Source: Phycisphaeraceae bacterium | GTDB taxonomy: Bacteria > Planctomycetota > Phycisphaerae > Phycisphaerales > UBA1924 | Length of the DNA stretch: 17,306 bases | NCBI GenBank assembly: GCA_009827205.1 | Contig: WUAK01000018.1 | Location: 1-17,306, forward strand | Direction of reading: 5' to 3' | Shown here: positions 6,528 through 13,718 of the stretch, in pieces | How positions within the stretch are numbered: position 1 is the stretch's first letter | Layout of the letters: the number at the start of each line of letters is the position of its first letter | Notes under the pieces: model-generated | What the model was told of the DNA's origin: nothing | Databases searched by the model: none | What the model saw: only the letters and a program-made list of their open reading frames with translations | Translations under genes and position numbers: made by a program

Positions 6528-7859
6528 TCACATCGCCGGGGCGGTGCCCTCGACCGGCCTGTCCTCGGTCGCAAGGCCGCCCGGTGCAGAGGTTTCCACA
6601 CGCTCGCCCGGCATCGGGCTGAAGCGAGAGCCATACATCGGGATCCGCTTGTTGACCTCGTTCTTAGGCAGCACGGGCATCACCAGGAACAGCAGCGCCG
6701 TGAGCACGACGTTCGCAGCAAGCAGCTGGTACCAGGCTGTCCACTCGTAGAACACCATGACCGAGGTCATCACGAGCAACACCATCCCAAGCGGGATCAT
6801 GCTCTGCCAGCCCAGGAACATGACCTGGTCGTAGCGCAGACGTGGAACAGTCCAGCGGATGAACATCATGAAGGAAATCAGCAAGAGCACCTTGATGAAG
6901 TAGACCGACACCTTGATCACACCAGCAAGCAGCGATGTCTCCTCGATGCCAAGCCCAGGGATCGCAGGCAGGTGGAACCCGCCCAGGAAGAGCAGCGTGA
7001 AGAACGCGCAGCTCGTCACCATGTGGAAGTACTCAGCGAGGAAGAAGAGCGCGAAACGCATCGAGGAGTACTCTGTGTGGTACCCGCCGACAAGCTCCTG
7101 CTCGGCTTCCGCGTTGTCGAACGGAGCGCGGTTCGCCTCGGCAAGGATCGCCACGAAGAACAGCATCGCCGCCAGCGGGTGTGCGAAGATGAGCCAGCCG
7201 TTCTGTACCTGATGCTCGATGATGCCCATGGGCATGATCGTGCCGCAGATCAGCAGAACGCACATCAGACTCAGCCCAAGCGGGATCTCGTACGAGACCA
7301 TCTGAGCCGTGGCCCGCAGACCACCCAGGAATGAGTACTTGTTATTTGATGCCCAGCCGCCGAGCACGACGCCGTACACGCCGAGCGAGGCAACAGCGAG
7401 CAAGTAGATCACGCCCGCGTTGAAGTTCGCACCCGCGAGCACGACCCGGCCCCCGATATCGCCGAGGATCGGCACAGACATGTCTGGGACATCGATGTAC
7501 CCGCCCCAGGGAACGATCAGAAACCCGATCATCGCGGGGATGACAACCGTCGCGGGCGCGAGCGTGAAAAGGAACCTGTCGGCACTCTTGGGCATGTAGT
7601 CCTCTTTGATGAGGAACTTGATCCCGTCTGCCAGAGGCTGGCCCAGCCCGAGTGCGCCCTTGAGGAAGCTCAGCCACTTGAGACCGAAATCGAATCCGAC
7701 TCGGTTCGGCCCCACGCGGTCCTGGACGTAAGAAGCAATCTTGCGCTCGAGATAGATCAGGTACGCCACGAGACCCAGAATCACGTGCAGCATCAGCGCC
7801 AGGAAGGGCAGGCTGACGAAGATCTGGGTTGCGGTGATACCGGTCGGGATGATGTCCAT
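6528..7859 (-). CDS. nuoH: NADH-quinone oxidoreductase subunit H
   Basis: NuoH is the membrane subunit of respiratory complex I at the junction with the peripheral arm, where it helps form the quinone-binding cavity. The 443-residue protein carries the family's conserved blocks. ERKIASYVQDRVGPNRVG (38-55) is followed by GLGQPLADGIKFLIKED (71-87), then EANRAPFDNAEAEQELVGGY (241-260), with the HTEYSS segment next. About nine hydrophobic helices are visible. It is longer than many NuoH proteins (often about 320-350 residues), mainly through longer loops and a polar Pro/Glu-rich C-terminal tail after about residue 400. No other nuo gene lies in the window, which is unusual because nuoH normally sits inside a nuo operon. 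It is the last gene of a long minus-strand run, 61 bases after the coiled-coil gene, with only a weak ribosome site before its ATG. Confidence 0.97.
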   Translation of the reverse strand: MDIIPTGITATQIFVSLPFLALMLHVILGLVAYLIYLERKIASYVQDRVGPNRVGFDFGLKWLSFLKGALGLGQPLADGIKFLIKEDYMPKSADRFLFTLAPATVVIPAMIGFLIVPWGGYIDVPDMSVPILGDIGGRVVLAGANFNAGVIYLLAVASLGVYGVVLGGWASNNKYSFLGGLRATAQMVSYEIPLGLSLMCVLLICGTIMPMGIIEHQVQNGWLIFAHPLAAMLFFVAILAEANRAPFDNAEAEQELVGGYHTEYSSMRFALFFLAEYFHMVTSCAFFTLLFLGGFHLPAIPGLGIEETSLLAGVIKVSVYFIKVLLLISFMMFIRWTVPRLRYDQVMFLGWQSMIPLGMVLLVMTSVMVFYEWTAWYQLLAANVVLTALLFLVMPVLPKNEVNKRIPMYGSRFSPMPGERVETSAPGGLATEDRPVEGTAPAM

Positions 7860-7920
7860 GGGGCCACACTGTAGATCACCCGAGCCCGCGCCGCCAACCC
7901 AGGACCGGGGCGAAGAACAG

Positions 7921-8142
7921 CTAGTCGGGCTTCTCCCAGTCGAGCGTCATCGCCAGACCGAGCCTCTGACCGAGCTTCCTCCACCGGCTGGCCCTGAGCT
8001 GATCGATCCGGTGCCGAAGCAGACGGATCTCATCCTCCTGATCCTCGCAGATCCGGCGGAGCGTCTCGATGTCCCGAGCCAGCCGGCGCGCCAGCTCGGC
8101 ATCATCGATGGACTCATCCAGCCTGTGTCCCTCGTCAGTCAA
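7921..8142 (-). CDS. Small coiled-coil protein
   Basis: This 73-residue protein is highly charged. Residues about 15-50 (LARRLARDIETLRR and onward) show Leu/Ile spacing that fits a coiled coil. After this comes a conserved-looking basic tail ASRWRKLGQRLGLAM and then LDWEKPD at the end. There is no signal peptide or membrane segment. Its ATG overlaps the stop of the NRDE gene as ATGA, strong evidence that it is translated as part of that operon. The family is unknown to me; it could be an adaptor or oligomerisation partner for one of the upstream enzymes, but this is only inference from position. Confidence 0.72.
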   Translation of the reverse strand: MTDEGHRLDESIDDAELARRLARDIETLRRICEDQEDEIRLLRHRIDQLRASRWRKLGQRLGLAMTLDWEKPD

Positions 8143-8864
8143 GGCTCGATGCTCCGGTACGTCATTCGAACGGGTTCATCCTCACCAACTCGGCACTCGA
8201 CAGCGGTCACCGATTCCGTCCACGCCAGCTCTCTCGACAGCATCACACTGATGTCGGGCCGATCGTGCCACCTATGCGCATGAAAGGCGTCCTGATTCTC
8301 AGGAGTGAGCCCCTTTGAGATGAGCATCTCATCGAACAGCTCGATCCTCGGAGCAACCCTCGAATCTCCGAGCCCAGAACTGACAAGACACACCGGGCCG
8401 TCAAGGTGCGTCTCGACAGCCAGCTCTTCGCGGTTCCAGTCCATCAAGACCATTCTGGGCCAGATCGATCCAGACTCATCTCCGATCAGATCGATCGCGA
8501 GCAACCTGAACGGTGCACAGCGCTCGATATCCATGGAGGAGAGCCTATCGACGACTTCCTCCACACCCTCGCTGTCGATCAACCTGGGAATGAGTGTGCC
8601 GCGGGACACGAGATCAGCCGGCAGTTCGGGCATCGGTTCCAGATAGCTGTTCACAAGCGCGAGCGTCAAGCCAGTCTCTGCAGCACCCATCCACGTGCCA
8701 CCCGAGTCAGGATCGGTCGGCCAGATCGCCCGCACGCCCTGGTCGCTGCGCCATTCTGGTGGCGTTGACCTGCTGCGCGTCCTGAGCTCGTCACGATTCA
8801 TGACGATCCTGTATCCGCCGGGCTCACCCGCGTTTGCGAGATTGATCGCGGTAAGCGTGCACAC
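8139..8864 (-). CDS. NRDE / TANGO2-family protein
   Basis: The protein has 241 residues from a GTG start at 8864. The reading begins M-C-T-L-T, and the family's signature NRDE is at 23-26 (IVMNRDE), followed by GGTWMG (55-60). Cys2 lies where the family has a conserved N-terminal Cys, and the fold is related to Ntn hydrolases. Members (animal TANGO2, worm HRG-9, bacterial HtpA) have been linked to haem movement or binding; whether that holds here is inference. The open frame extends upstream to 9035, but that part overlaps the GH3 gene and would hide Cys2, so GTG 8864 is preferred. It starts one base after the GH3 stop and overlaps the next gene by four bases. It is probably cytoplasmic, with no signal peptide. 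Confidence 0.9.
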   Translation of the reverse strand: MCTLTAINLANAGEPGGYRIVMNRDELRTRSRSTPPEWRSDQGVRAIWPTDPDSGGTWMGAAETGLTLALVNSYLEPMPELPADLVSRGTLIPRLIDSEGVEEVVDRLSSMDIERCAPFRLLAIDLIGDESGSIWPRMVLMDWNREELAVETHLDGPVCLVSSGLGDSRVAPRIELFDEMLISKGLTPENQDAFHAHRWHDRPDISVMLSRELAWTESVTAVECRVGEDEPVRMTYRSIEP

Positions 8865-8865
8865 G

Positions 8866-10503
8866 TCAGACGCCCGCCGTCTCGCGCCGGTCGTAGGCGA
8901 TGACGCCCTCGATGAAGTCCCGGTGGTTGGCGCACCTGGGGCACTTGTGCTGACCGCCGAGCTTGCCTCGGCTCTTAAGCCACGCGTGGAACGCACCCTC
9001 TCGGAGCACCGTGATCGTGGGCTCAGCCATGCCAACGCCCTCGGTGCGCTTGGTCGTGTAGTCCACGTTCTGAGCCTTGATCACGTCATCGACGATATCG
9101 CGGAACACGGGCACCTTCTGCTCGGGCAAGTCCGTTTCGATCGCGATCTCGAGCCCCGCGCGCGTCGCGCCGTCCGGGTACACCGGGGCCGCGGTGAACT
9201 CCCCCACCCGCACACCGATCTCTTGTGCAGCCCTTGCAACGGCGCTCTCGATGTGCTCGACGATCAGGTTCTCACCGAACGCGTTGATGAACAGCCTGTG
9301 GCGCCCCACGATCCGCATCCGAAGCGGGCCCTCTCCGCCCGCGCCGTCCAGCCCGCCGGGCACGGTGTCGAACTCCACGACATCGCCCAGGATGTACCGG
9401 TACAAACCCGCGCACGTGGAAAGGACAACCACGTACCGCTGCCCCTTCTCGACCTCCCAGGCAGCGTGCGCGGTCGGCTCGTCGTTGTGGATCTCCTCGA
9501 TCGGGACGAACTCGAAGAAGTTTCCAAGATCGGCGCAAAGCCGCAGCCCCCGGTCACCGCGCTCGTCCTGGAGCGCGACGAACGCCTCGCTCGCGGGGTA
9601 GAGCTCAAGCCTGCACCTCATGTCCGCGTCGGCATCGCCCTCAACGAGCTCAGCGATCCTGGGCTTGAACGGGGCGTAGTTCACGCCGCCGTGGACAAAC
9701 AGATCGAGATCCGGCCAGATGTCTCTGATGCAAGACGCCTTGTGCCCTCGCTCGTTTGCAAGCTCGATGATGCGAGCAAAGAGCACGCTCGCCCAGCTCG
9801 GGATGCCGCTGATCATGCGCACATCCTGATCGATCGTGCGCTGCGCCATCGCCTCGATCTTGGCCGGCCAGTCGCTCATGAGCGCAATGTCCGGGCCCGG
9901 CGTGTAGACCTCGCTGATCGGCCAGCGGATCAGAGGCGTGACAAGTCCTGAGAGATCACCCGTGCGTATGCCGTGATCGTTGATCTCAAGATCGGTCGAT
10001 CCGCCGAGGAAAAGACACCGCCCGGACATCATCTGCGCGAGTGACACGCCCCACCGCATGAGGTTGGCGAAGATGTCGAGGCTCGATAAATAGTTCGAGC
10101 GGAACAGTTCCTTGCTGACGGGCATGAATTTGTCGCCCGAGGTTGTGCCGCTGGTCTGCGCAAAGTCCATGACAAGCCCGGGCCAGAGGACGTCTGGCTC
10201 GCCGCCCTCGCGCATCCGCTCGATCAGCGACCGGTAGCCCTCGTAGTCCTGTACGCGGACTTCCCGGCGGTACGCGCTGAGCATCTCGGCGTCATCGAGT
10301 CTCGCAAGCCCGGCAAATCCGTGCGATCTCCCGAACTCGGTCTTGTGCGCCTTTCGGAACAGCCTTCTCAGCTGAGCGAGCTGGATCTTCGCGGTGTTTG
10401 TGCGCCAGAAATCGGTGTCTTCGAGCTTGGGCGCGCGCAGAGCGAGTCGCGCCTCGAGCGCGAGTCCGACGGCAGCGGTCCATGTGTACGAAGGCGTGCT
10501 CAC
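8866..10503 (-). CDS. GH3-family acyl-acid amide synthetase
   Basis: This 545-residue protein has the full-length GH3 architecture. The nucleotide-binding motif is QTSGTTSGDKFMP (116-128), the second motif is YPASEAFVALQ (302-312), and the third is STCAGLYRYILGDVVEF (362-378). The hinge-region motif GRHRLFINAFGENL is at 400-413, and the C-terminal GGQHKCPR (516-523) contains the conserved Lys520. GH3 enzymes adenylate a carboxylic acid with ATP and join it to an amino acid; plant members act on jasmonate or auxin, while bacterial substrates are mostly unknown. The start is GTG at 10503, overlapping the stop of the hydrolase gene as GTGA; a longer frame to 10593 lies inside the hydrolase gene and adds no family sequence. 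The C-terminus has a Cys-rich CPRCANH instead of the usual KxPR-type context. It is a cytoplasmic enzyme in a coupled operon with the hydrolase and NRDE genes. Confidence 0.94.
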   Translation of the reverse strand: MSTPSYTWTAAVGLALEARLALRAPKLEDTDFWRTNTAKIQLAQLRRLFRKAHKTEFGRSHGFAGLARLDDAEMLSAYRREVRVQDYEGYRSLIERMREGGEPDVLWPGLVMDFAQTSGTTSGDKFMPVSKELFRSNYLSSLDIFANLMRWGVSLAQMMSGRCLFLGGSTDLEINDHGIRTGDLSGLVTPLIRWPISEVYTPGPDIALMSDWPAKIEAMAQRTIDQDVRMISGIPSWASVLFARIIELANERGHKASCIRDIWPDLDLFVHGGVNYAPFKPRIAELVEGDADADMRCRLELYPASEAFVALQDERGDRGLRLCADLGNFFEFVPIEEIHNDEPTAHAAWEVEKGQRYVVVLSTCAGLYRYILGDVVEFDTVPGGLDGAGGEGPLRMRIVGRHRLFINAFGENLIVEHIESAVARAAQEIGVRVGEFTAAPVYPDGATRAGLEIAIETDLPEQKVPVFRDIVDDVIKAQNVDYTTKRTEGVGMAEPTITVLREGAFHAWLKSRGKLGGQHKCPRCANHRDFIEGVIAYDRRETAGV

Positions 10504-11321
10504 TTTGCAGCCGCAGCATCGCGTTCGGCAACGAAATCGATCATCGCCTGCGCGAACTTCTCGGGCCACTCCATCATCGGGGCGTGGCCGCACTCTTCGA
10601 GCCAGATCATCCGCGAGTCGGGCAGATCGCGTGCAAACTGCGCCGCGGCTTCAGGCGGTGTCACCACGTCCTGTTTGCCCCATACAAGCAGCACCGGGCA
10701 CTGGATGCCCTTGATCCGATCGCCCAGGTGATCGTGTCTCGCAGATCGGCTGAGTCTCACCATCGCGCGGGCGCCGCCCCGGACGGATAGCTCCGCATGG
10801 GCGCGGTCGAGATCCTCCTCGCGGACATGGCACTTGTCGTAGAAAAGCTCCTCGAGCTTCTCCGAGAGCCACTCGCGGCTGGGCCTGATCTGGGCGCCGC
10901 GGACCATCGTTTTCTCGATCAGCCCGCTCGAGCCTGCGAGGATCAAAGAGTCGACCAACTCCGGGTAATCAAGCGCGAGCCTGAGCGCGACGTGCCCGCC
11001 GAACGAATTGCCAACGAGCGACACCGGCGCGTCAGCGTGGTCACGCAAAAACTTCGCGGTCAGATCTGTCACACCCGAGATTGAGCAGTCATCACCGCGC
11101 AGGCTCAGCAGAGGCAGTTCCAGCAGCACACACCTTCTGCGGTCCGCCAACTGGAGCGCAGAATCCTCCCAATGGTCATTGAGACCCACAAGCCCGTGCA
11201 GGAAGCACAGGGTCTTGCCCGAGCCGAATGCCTTGACCTTCGCCTCGACAGGTTTGCCCGCGAGCCCTACGAGCTCCACGGTCCCCTCTGCCGGTGCTTT
11301 GGAATCAGAGATTGAGGTCAT
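10500..11321 (-). CDS. Alpha/beta hydrolase
   Basis: This 273-residue protein of the alpha/beta hydrolase fold has a complete triad: nucleophile Ser106 in GNSFGG, Asp218 in WGKQDVV and His246 in CGHAPMM. The oxyanion motif LHGLVG is at 41-46. A cap region (about 134-205) lies between the halves, as in esterases and C-C bond hydrolases; substrate cannot be told. There is no signal peptide, so it is cytoplasmic. The ATG at 11321 is preferred because AGGTG lies nine bases upstream and the protein begins shortly before the first strand. A GTG at 11390 is in frame, but lies inside a hairpin and would add 23 residues without family sequence. The stop overlaps the GTG start of the GH3 gene, so the two proteins are probably made together and may act on the same acid, ester or amide. 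Confidence 0.92.
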   Translation of the reverse strand: MTSISDSKAPAEGTVELVGLAGKPVEAKVKAFGSGKTLCFLHGLVGLNDHWEDSALQLADRRRCVLLELPLLSLRGDDCSISGVTDLTAKFLRDHADAPVSLVGNSFGGHVALRLALDYPELVDSLILAGSSGLIEKTMVRGAQIRPSREWLSEKLEELFYDKCHVREEDLDRAHAELSVRGGARAMVRLSRSARHDHLGDRIKGIQCPVLLVWGKQDVVTPPEAAAQFARDLPDSRMIWLEECGHAPMMEWPEKFAQAMIDFVAERDAAAAK

Positions 11322-11382
11322 GAACGAGGACACCTGGTGCAAATACTCCGTCGAATAGGATAGCGCAACGGCCTCTGGGATG

Positions 11383-11400
11383 CCCACCACCCTTGGTGGG
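11383..11400 (-). terminator. Hairpin between lolD and the hydrolase gene, weak terminator candidate
   Basis: CCCACC and GGTGGG flank a six-base loop; a second register with CCACC/GGTGG and a three-base loop is also possible. It lies 17 bases after the lolD stop and 62 bases before the hydrolase ATG. No T-tract follows, so it may only weaken read-through or protect an RNA end. Confidence 0.3.
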
Positions 11401-11416
11401 GAACTTCTGGGGGCGA

Positions 11417-12121
11417 TTACCCTGTCATTTGACCTTCGCGGATGAGACCGTCTGCCATGTGGATGACCCGGTCTGCCCGGTCGGCGACCTTCTGATCGTG
11501 GGTCACCATCACGATCGTCCGATCCGTCGACCCCCGCATGGATTCGAAGACATCCAGCAGCTCGTGGCCCGTTTTCTGGTCGAGGTTCCCGGTGGGCTCA
11601 TCTGCCAGCAGCACGGGAGGATCGTTGATGAGCGCCCGCGCGATCGCGACCCGCTGGCGCTCGCCGCCCGAGAGCTGCGCGGGCCGGTGGCCCAGCCTGT
11701 GTGAGAGACCGGCTCGGTCCAGCAGCTCATTCGCACGATCGCGGAGTTGACTCGACTCACGCATGTATCCGACTTTGCCGAGCCTGATCATCGCGCCGAT
11801 GAGCGTGTTCTCGAGCACCGTGAGTTCGGGAACGAGGTGGTAGAACTGGAACACAAACCCGACATGTTCACGCCTGAGTCTGTTGCGCTCACTCGCGGAC
11901 ATGGAGCTGAGCGTTCTGCCGTCGAACGCAATGTCGCCCTCGCTCGGTTTATCGAGCCCGCCGAGCAGGTGCAGGAGCGTGCTCTTGCCCGAGCCAGAAG
12001 CGCCGAGGATCGCGAGCCACTCACCCGATCCGACTTCGAGCGACACGCCGCGCAGCACGGGCACGGGGACCTTGCCCAGCTTGTAGGTCTTGTGCAGGTT
12101 GGTGACGCTGATCGCGCTCAT
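11417..12121 (-). CDS. lolD: LolD-like ABC transporter ATP-binding protein
   Basis: This 234-residue ATPase is the usual size for the MacB/LolD family. Walker A is GASGSGKS (40-47), the Q-loop Gln is 92, the signature is LSGGE (150-154), Walker B is VLLADEP (170-176), the D-loop is at NLD (179-181) and the switch His is 209. Family members power release of lipoproteins from the inner membrane (LolCDE) or act on peptides and toxins (MacB). It lies 19 bases after a LolC/E-like permease gene, and the two should form one transporter. The start ATG has GGGAG ten bases upstream. The symbol is given by family resemblance; a MacB-like role is not excluded, although no MacA-type partner is seen. The signal-bearing lipoprotein gene at 1-1668 would be a possible client of such a machine, by inference only. 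Confidence 0.9.
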   Translation of the reverse strand: MSAISVTNLHKTYKLGKVPVPVLRGVSLEVGSGEWLAILGASGSGKSTLLHLLGGLDKPSEGDIAFDGRTLSSMSASERNRLRREHVGFVFQFYHLVPELTVLENTLIGAMIRLGKVGYMRESSQLRDRANELLDRAGLSHRLGHRPAQLSGGERQRVAIARALINDPPVLLADEPTGNLDQKTGHELLDVFESMRGSTDRTIVMVTHDQKVADRADRVIHMADGLIREGQMTG

Positions 12122-12140
12122 CGCTTGCTCGCTGCTCCCA

Positions 12141-13649
12141 CTACTCGAACCTGAGTGCTTTGACCGGGTCCATCCTTGCTGCGCGCCACGCGGGGATCAG
12201 GGCACCCAAACCGCAACTCACAATCCCGGCGAGCCCAATGATGACAGCCTTCATCGGGCTGAAATCCTCGGGGATCTCAGTGAAGTAGTACACGGACGGA
12301 TCCCAGATCGCGATGCCGAACGCTTCGCCCAGCCAGTTGTGGATGGCGTTGATATTCGTGATGACGAGGTACGCCAGACACACACCGAGGATCGAGCCCA
12401 CGACACCGATGATCAGCCCGTACCGCACCCAGAGCCACGCGACGCCGGGTCCGCTCGCGCCGAGCGCCCTGAGAATCCCGATGTCCTTCGTGCGTTCGCT
12501 GATCATGCTCCAGAAGATCGCGAGCACGAGGAACACACTTGTCAGACTGATGATCCCGAAGATGAAGAGGACGAGCCCGGTTTCCTTTTTGATAGCGCCG
12601 ATGAGTGTCGCGTTTCGGTCTTCCCAGGTCAGGATATCGACGAGCCCGACAGAGGGCATGTCGTCCTTTGTCTGAGCAAACTCGTGATAGATCTGCTCGA
12701 TGCGCGCCCTGAGATCCTCGAGCGGCACGTCGTCGCCGCCTCTGACCAACATCGACGTCACCCGCGCCGGCACCACGCCGACCGACTCGGGCCGCTTCGT
12801 TCCGATCGGGTTGCCGTCGTCGTCATAAATAAATTCGATGGGCCCGGTCTGCTCGACACGTTCGGCCTCGTCCATCTTGAGCATGTCCTGCAGGAACGCG
12901 AGCGGGACATAGATCGTCTGCGAGTCGATCTCGTAGATGTTGCTTGAGAACTCGTTGCCGATCTGGAGCTTCCTCGCGACCGGCTCCAGGAACCCGCCGC
13001 TGGTGTCGATGGGCAGAACGTTAAGCGTCACGTCGAACCCAGGCAGGAAGACGAAATCATCGGTCACGAACCCGGCGGGGTCGCGGAGACCTCGCTTGCC
13101 GAAGACCTCGATGCCCAGGACAGCCTGCGGGCGATTGCTCTGGGTCGTGACATCGATGCCGTAGAGGTTGCGCCCCAGATCTTCGAGCATCTCGAACGTC
13201 TCTCGTTTCTCTGGGTCGAGCCTCGGGTCCTTGCGTTCCTTATCGCGGGGCATGGGCTCGTCACGAGGCACCCAGTACAGCGTGTCAAAAAAACCCGTCA
13301 CACGGTCGAGGCTCTCGGGGTCGATGCCCTTGATCTGACACCCGCGGACCTGCTGGGCGTTGAGCTTGACAAGCGCGAACGCGTCGATGGTCGGGCTCGC
13401 GGCCACGACCCATTCGTCGGCTTCCAGAGCCGCCATGAGTTCCTCGTAGTGCGGGAACCCTCGCTGAGGACGCGTGATCTCGACATCGCCCATGAGCGTC
13501 CGGCCCGACTGGATGAGCTGCTCGAGAAAGCCGCCCATCACCGACCAGGTGATGAGCTCCATCGCAACCGAGAGCATGACGGCTGCCGACGCGAGAAGAG
13601 GCATGACCTTGCTGGTCAGATATCGGCGTGTGAGGAGGCTCTGGAACAC
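12141..13649 (-). CDS. LolC/LolE-like ABC transporter permease
   Basis: The 502-residue protein has the four-helix FtsX/LolCE layout. Helix 1 is at about 13-38, followed by a large periplasmic domain (about 40-360). Three helices lie near the C-terminus, with the conserved cytoplasmic stretch SERTKDIGILRALGAS after helix 2. The end reads PAWRAARMDPVKALRFE, the normal FtsX-family terminus. LolC/E permeases extract lipoproteins from the inner membrane for transfer to the outer membrane. The periplasmic domain is larger than in E. coli LolC/E and carries charged insertions around residues 120-160. The GTG at 13649 is preferred: AAGGGG lies 12 bases upstream and the protein begins FQSLLTRRYL. A GTG at 13676 is in frame but has no ribosome site. 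Only one permease gene is present, so a homodimer is likely. LolD follows after 19 bases. Confidence 0.88.
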   Translation of the reverse strand: MFQSLLTRRYLTSKVMPLLASAAVMLSVAMELITWSVMGGFLEQLIQSGRTLMGDVEITRPQRGFPHYEELMAALEADEWVVAASPTIDAFALVKLNAQQVRGCQIKGIDPESLDRVTGFFDTLYWVPRDEPMPRDKERKDPRLDPEKRETFEMLEDLGRNLYGIDVTTQSNRPQAVLGIEVFGKRGLRDPAGFVTDDFVFLPGFDVTLNVLPIDTSGGFLEPVARKLQIGNEFSSNIYEIDSQTIYVPLAFLQDMLKMDEAERVEQTGPIEFIYDDDGNPIGTKRPESVGVVPARVTSMLVRGGDDVPLEDLRARIEQIYHEFAQTKDDMPSVGLVDILTWEDRNATLIGAIKKETGLVLFIFGIISLTSVFLVLAIFWSMISERTKDIGILRALGASGPGVAWLWVRYGLIIGVVGSILGVCLAYLVITNINAIHNWLGEAFGIAIWDPSVYYFTEIPEDFSPMKAVIIGLAGIVSCGLGALIPAWRAARMDPVKALRFE

Positions 13650-13661
13650 GGCGTGACTGTA

Positions 13662-13667
13662 CCCCTT
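13662..13667 (-). promoter_or_regulatory. Shine-Dalgarno for the LolC/E-like permease
   Basis: AAGGGG lies 12 bases before the GTG at 13649. The spacing is long but it is the only purine-rich site, and it argues against the in-frame GTG at 13676, which lies upstream of it. Confidence 0.45.
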
Positions 13668-13707
13668 TAAGCACACACAAACCCGGTTCTGGCGTGCCTG
13701 TCTCTTC

Positions 13708-13713
13708 TATGAT
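13708..13713 (+). promoter_or_regulatory. -10 element TATGAT placing transcription start at the dus GTG
   Basis: TATGAT matches the -10 consensus at five of six bases and ends five bases before the GTG at 13719. A normal -10 to start distance puts the first transcribed base at 13719-13720. No convincing -35 is seen. Confidence 0.45.
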
Positions 13714-13718
13714 CGTTC

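Noticed and set aside
8865..9035. N-terminal extension of the NRDE frame
   Set aside because: It overlaps the GH3 3' end, has Ser/Arg-rich sequence and would bury the Cys2 that normally follows the initiator.
8695..9951. Plus-strand frame of 418 codons
   Set aside because: It is antisense to NRDE and GH3, whose motifs are intact on the minus strand.
10504..10593. N-terminal extension of the GH3 frame
   Set aside because: It lies inside the hydrolase gene, has no GH3 sequence, and the GTG overlapping the hydrolase stop is a better start.
12090..12947. Plus-strand frame of 285 codons
   Set aside because: It is antisense to the LolC/E-like permease and lacks any recognisable domain.
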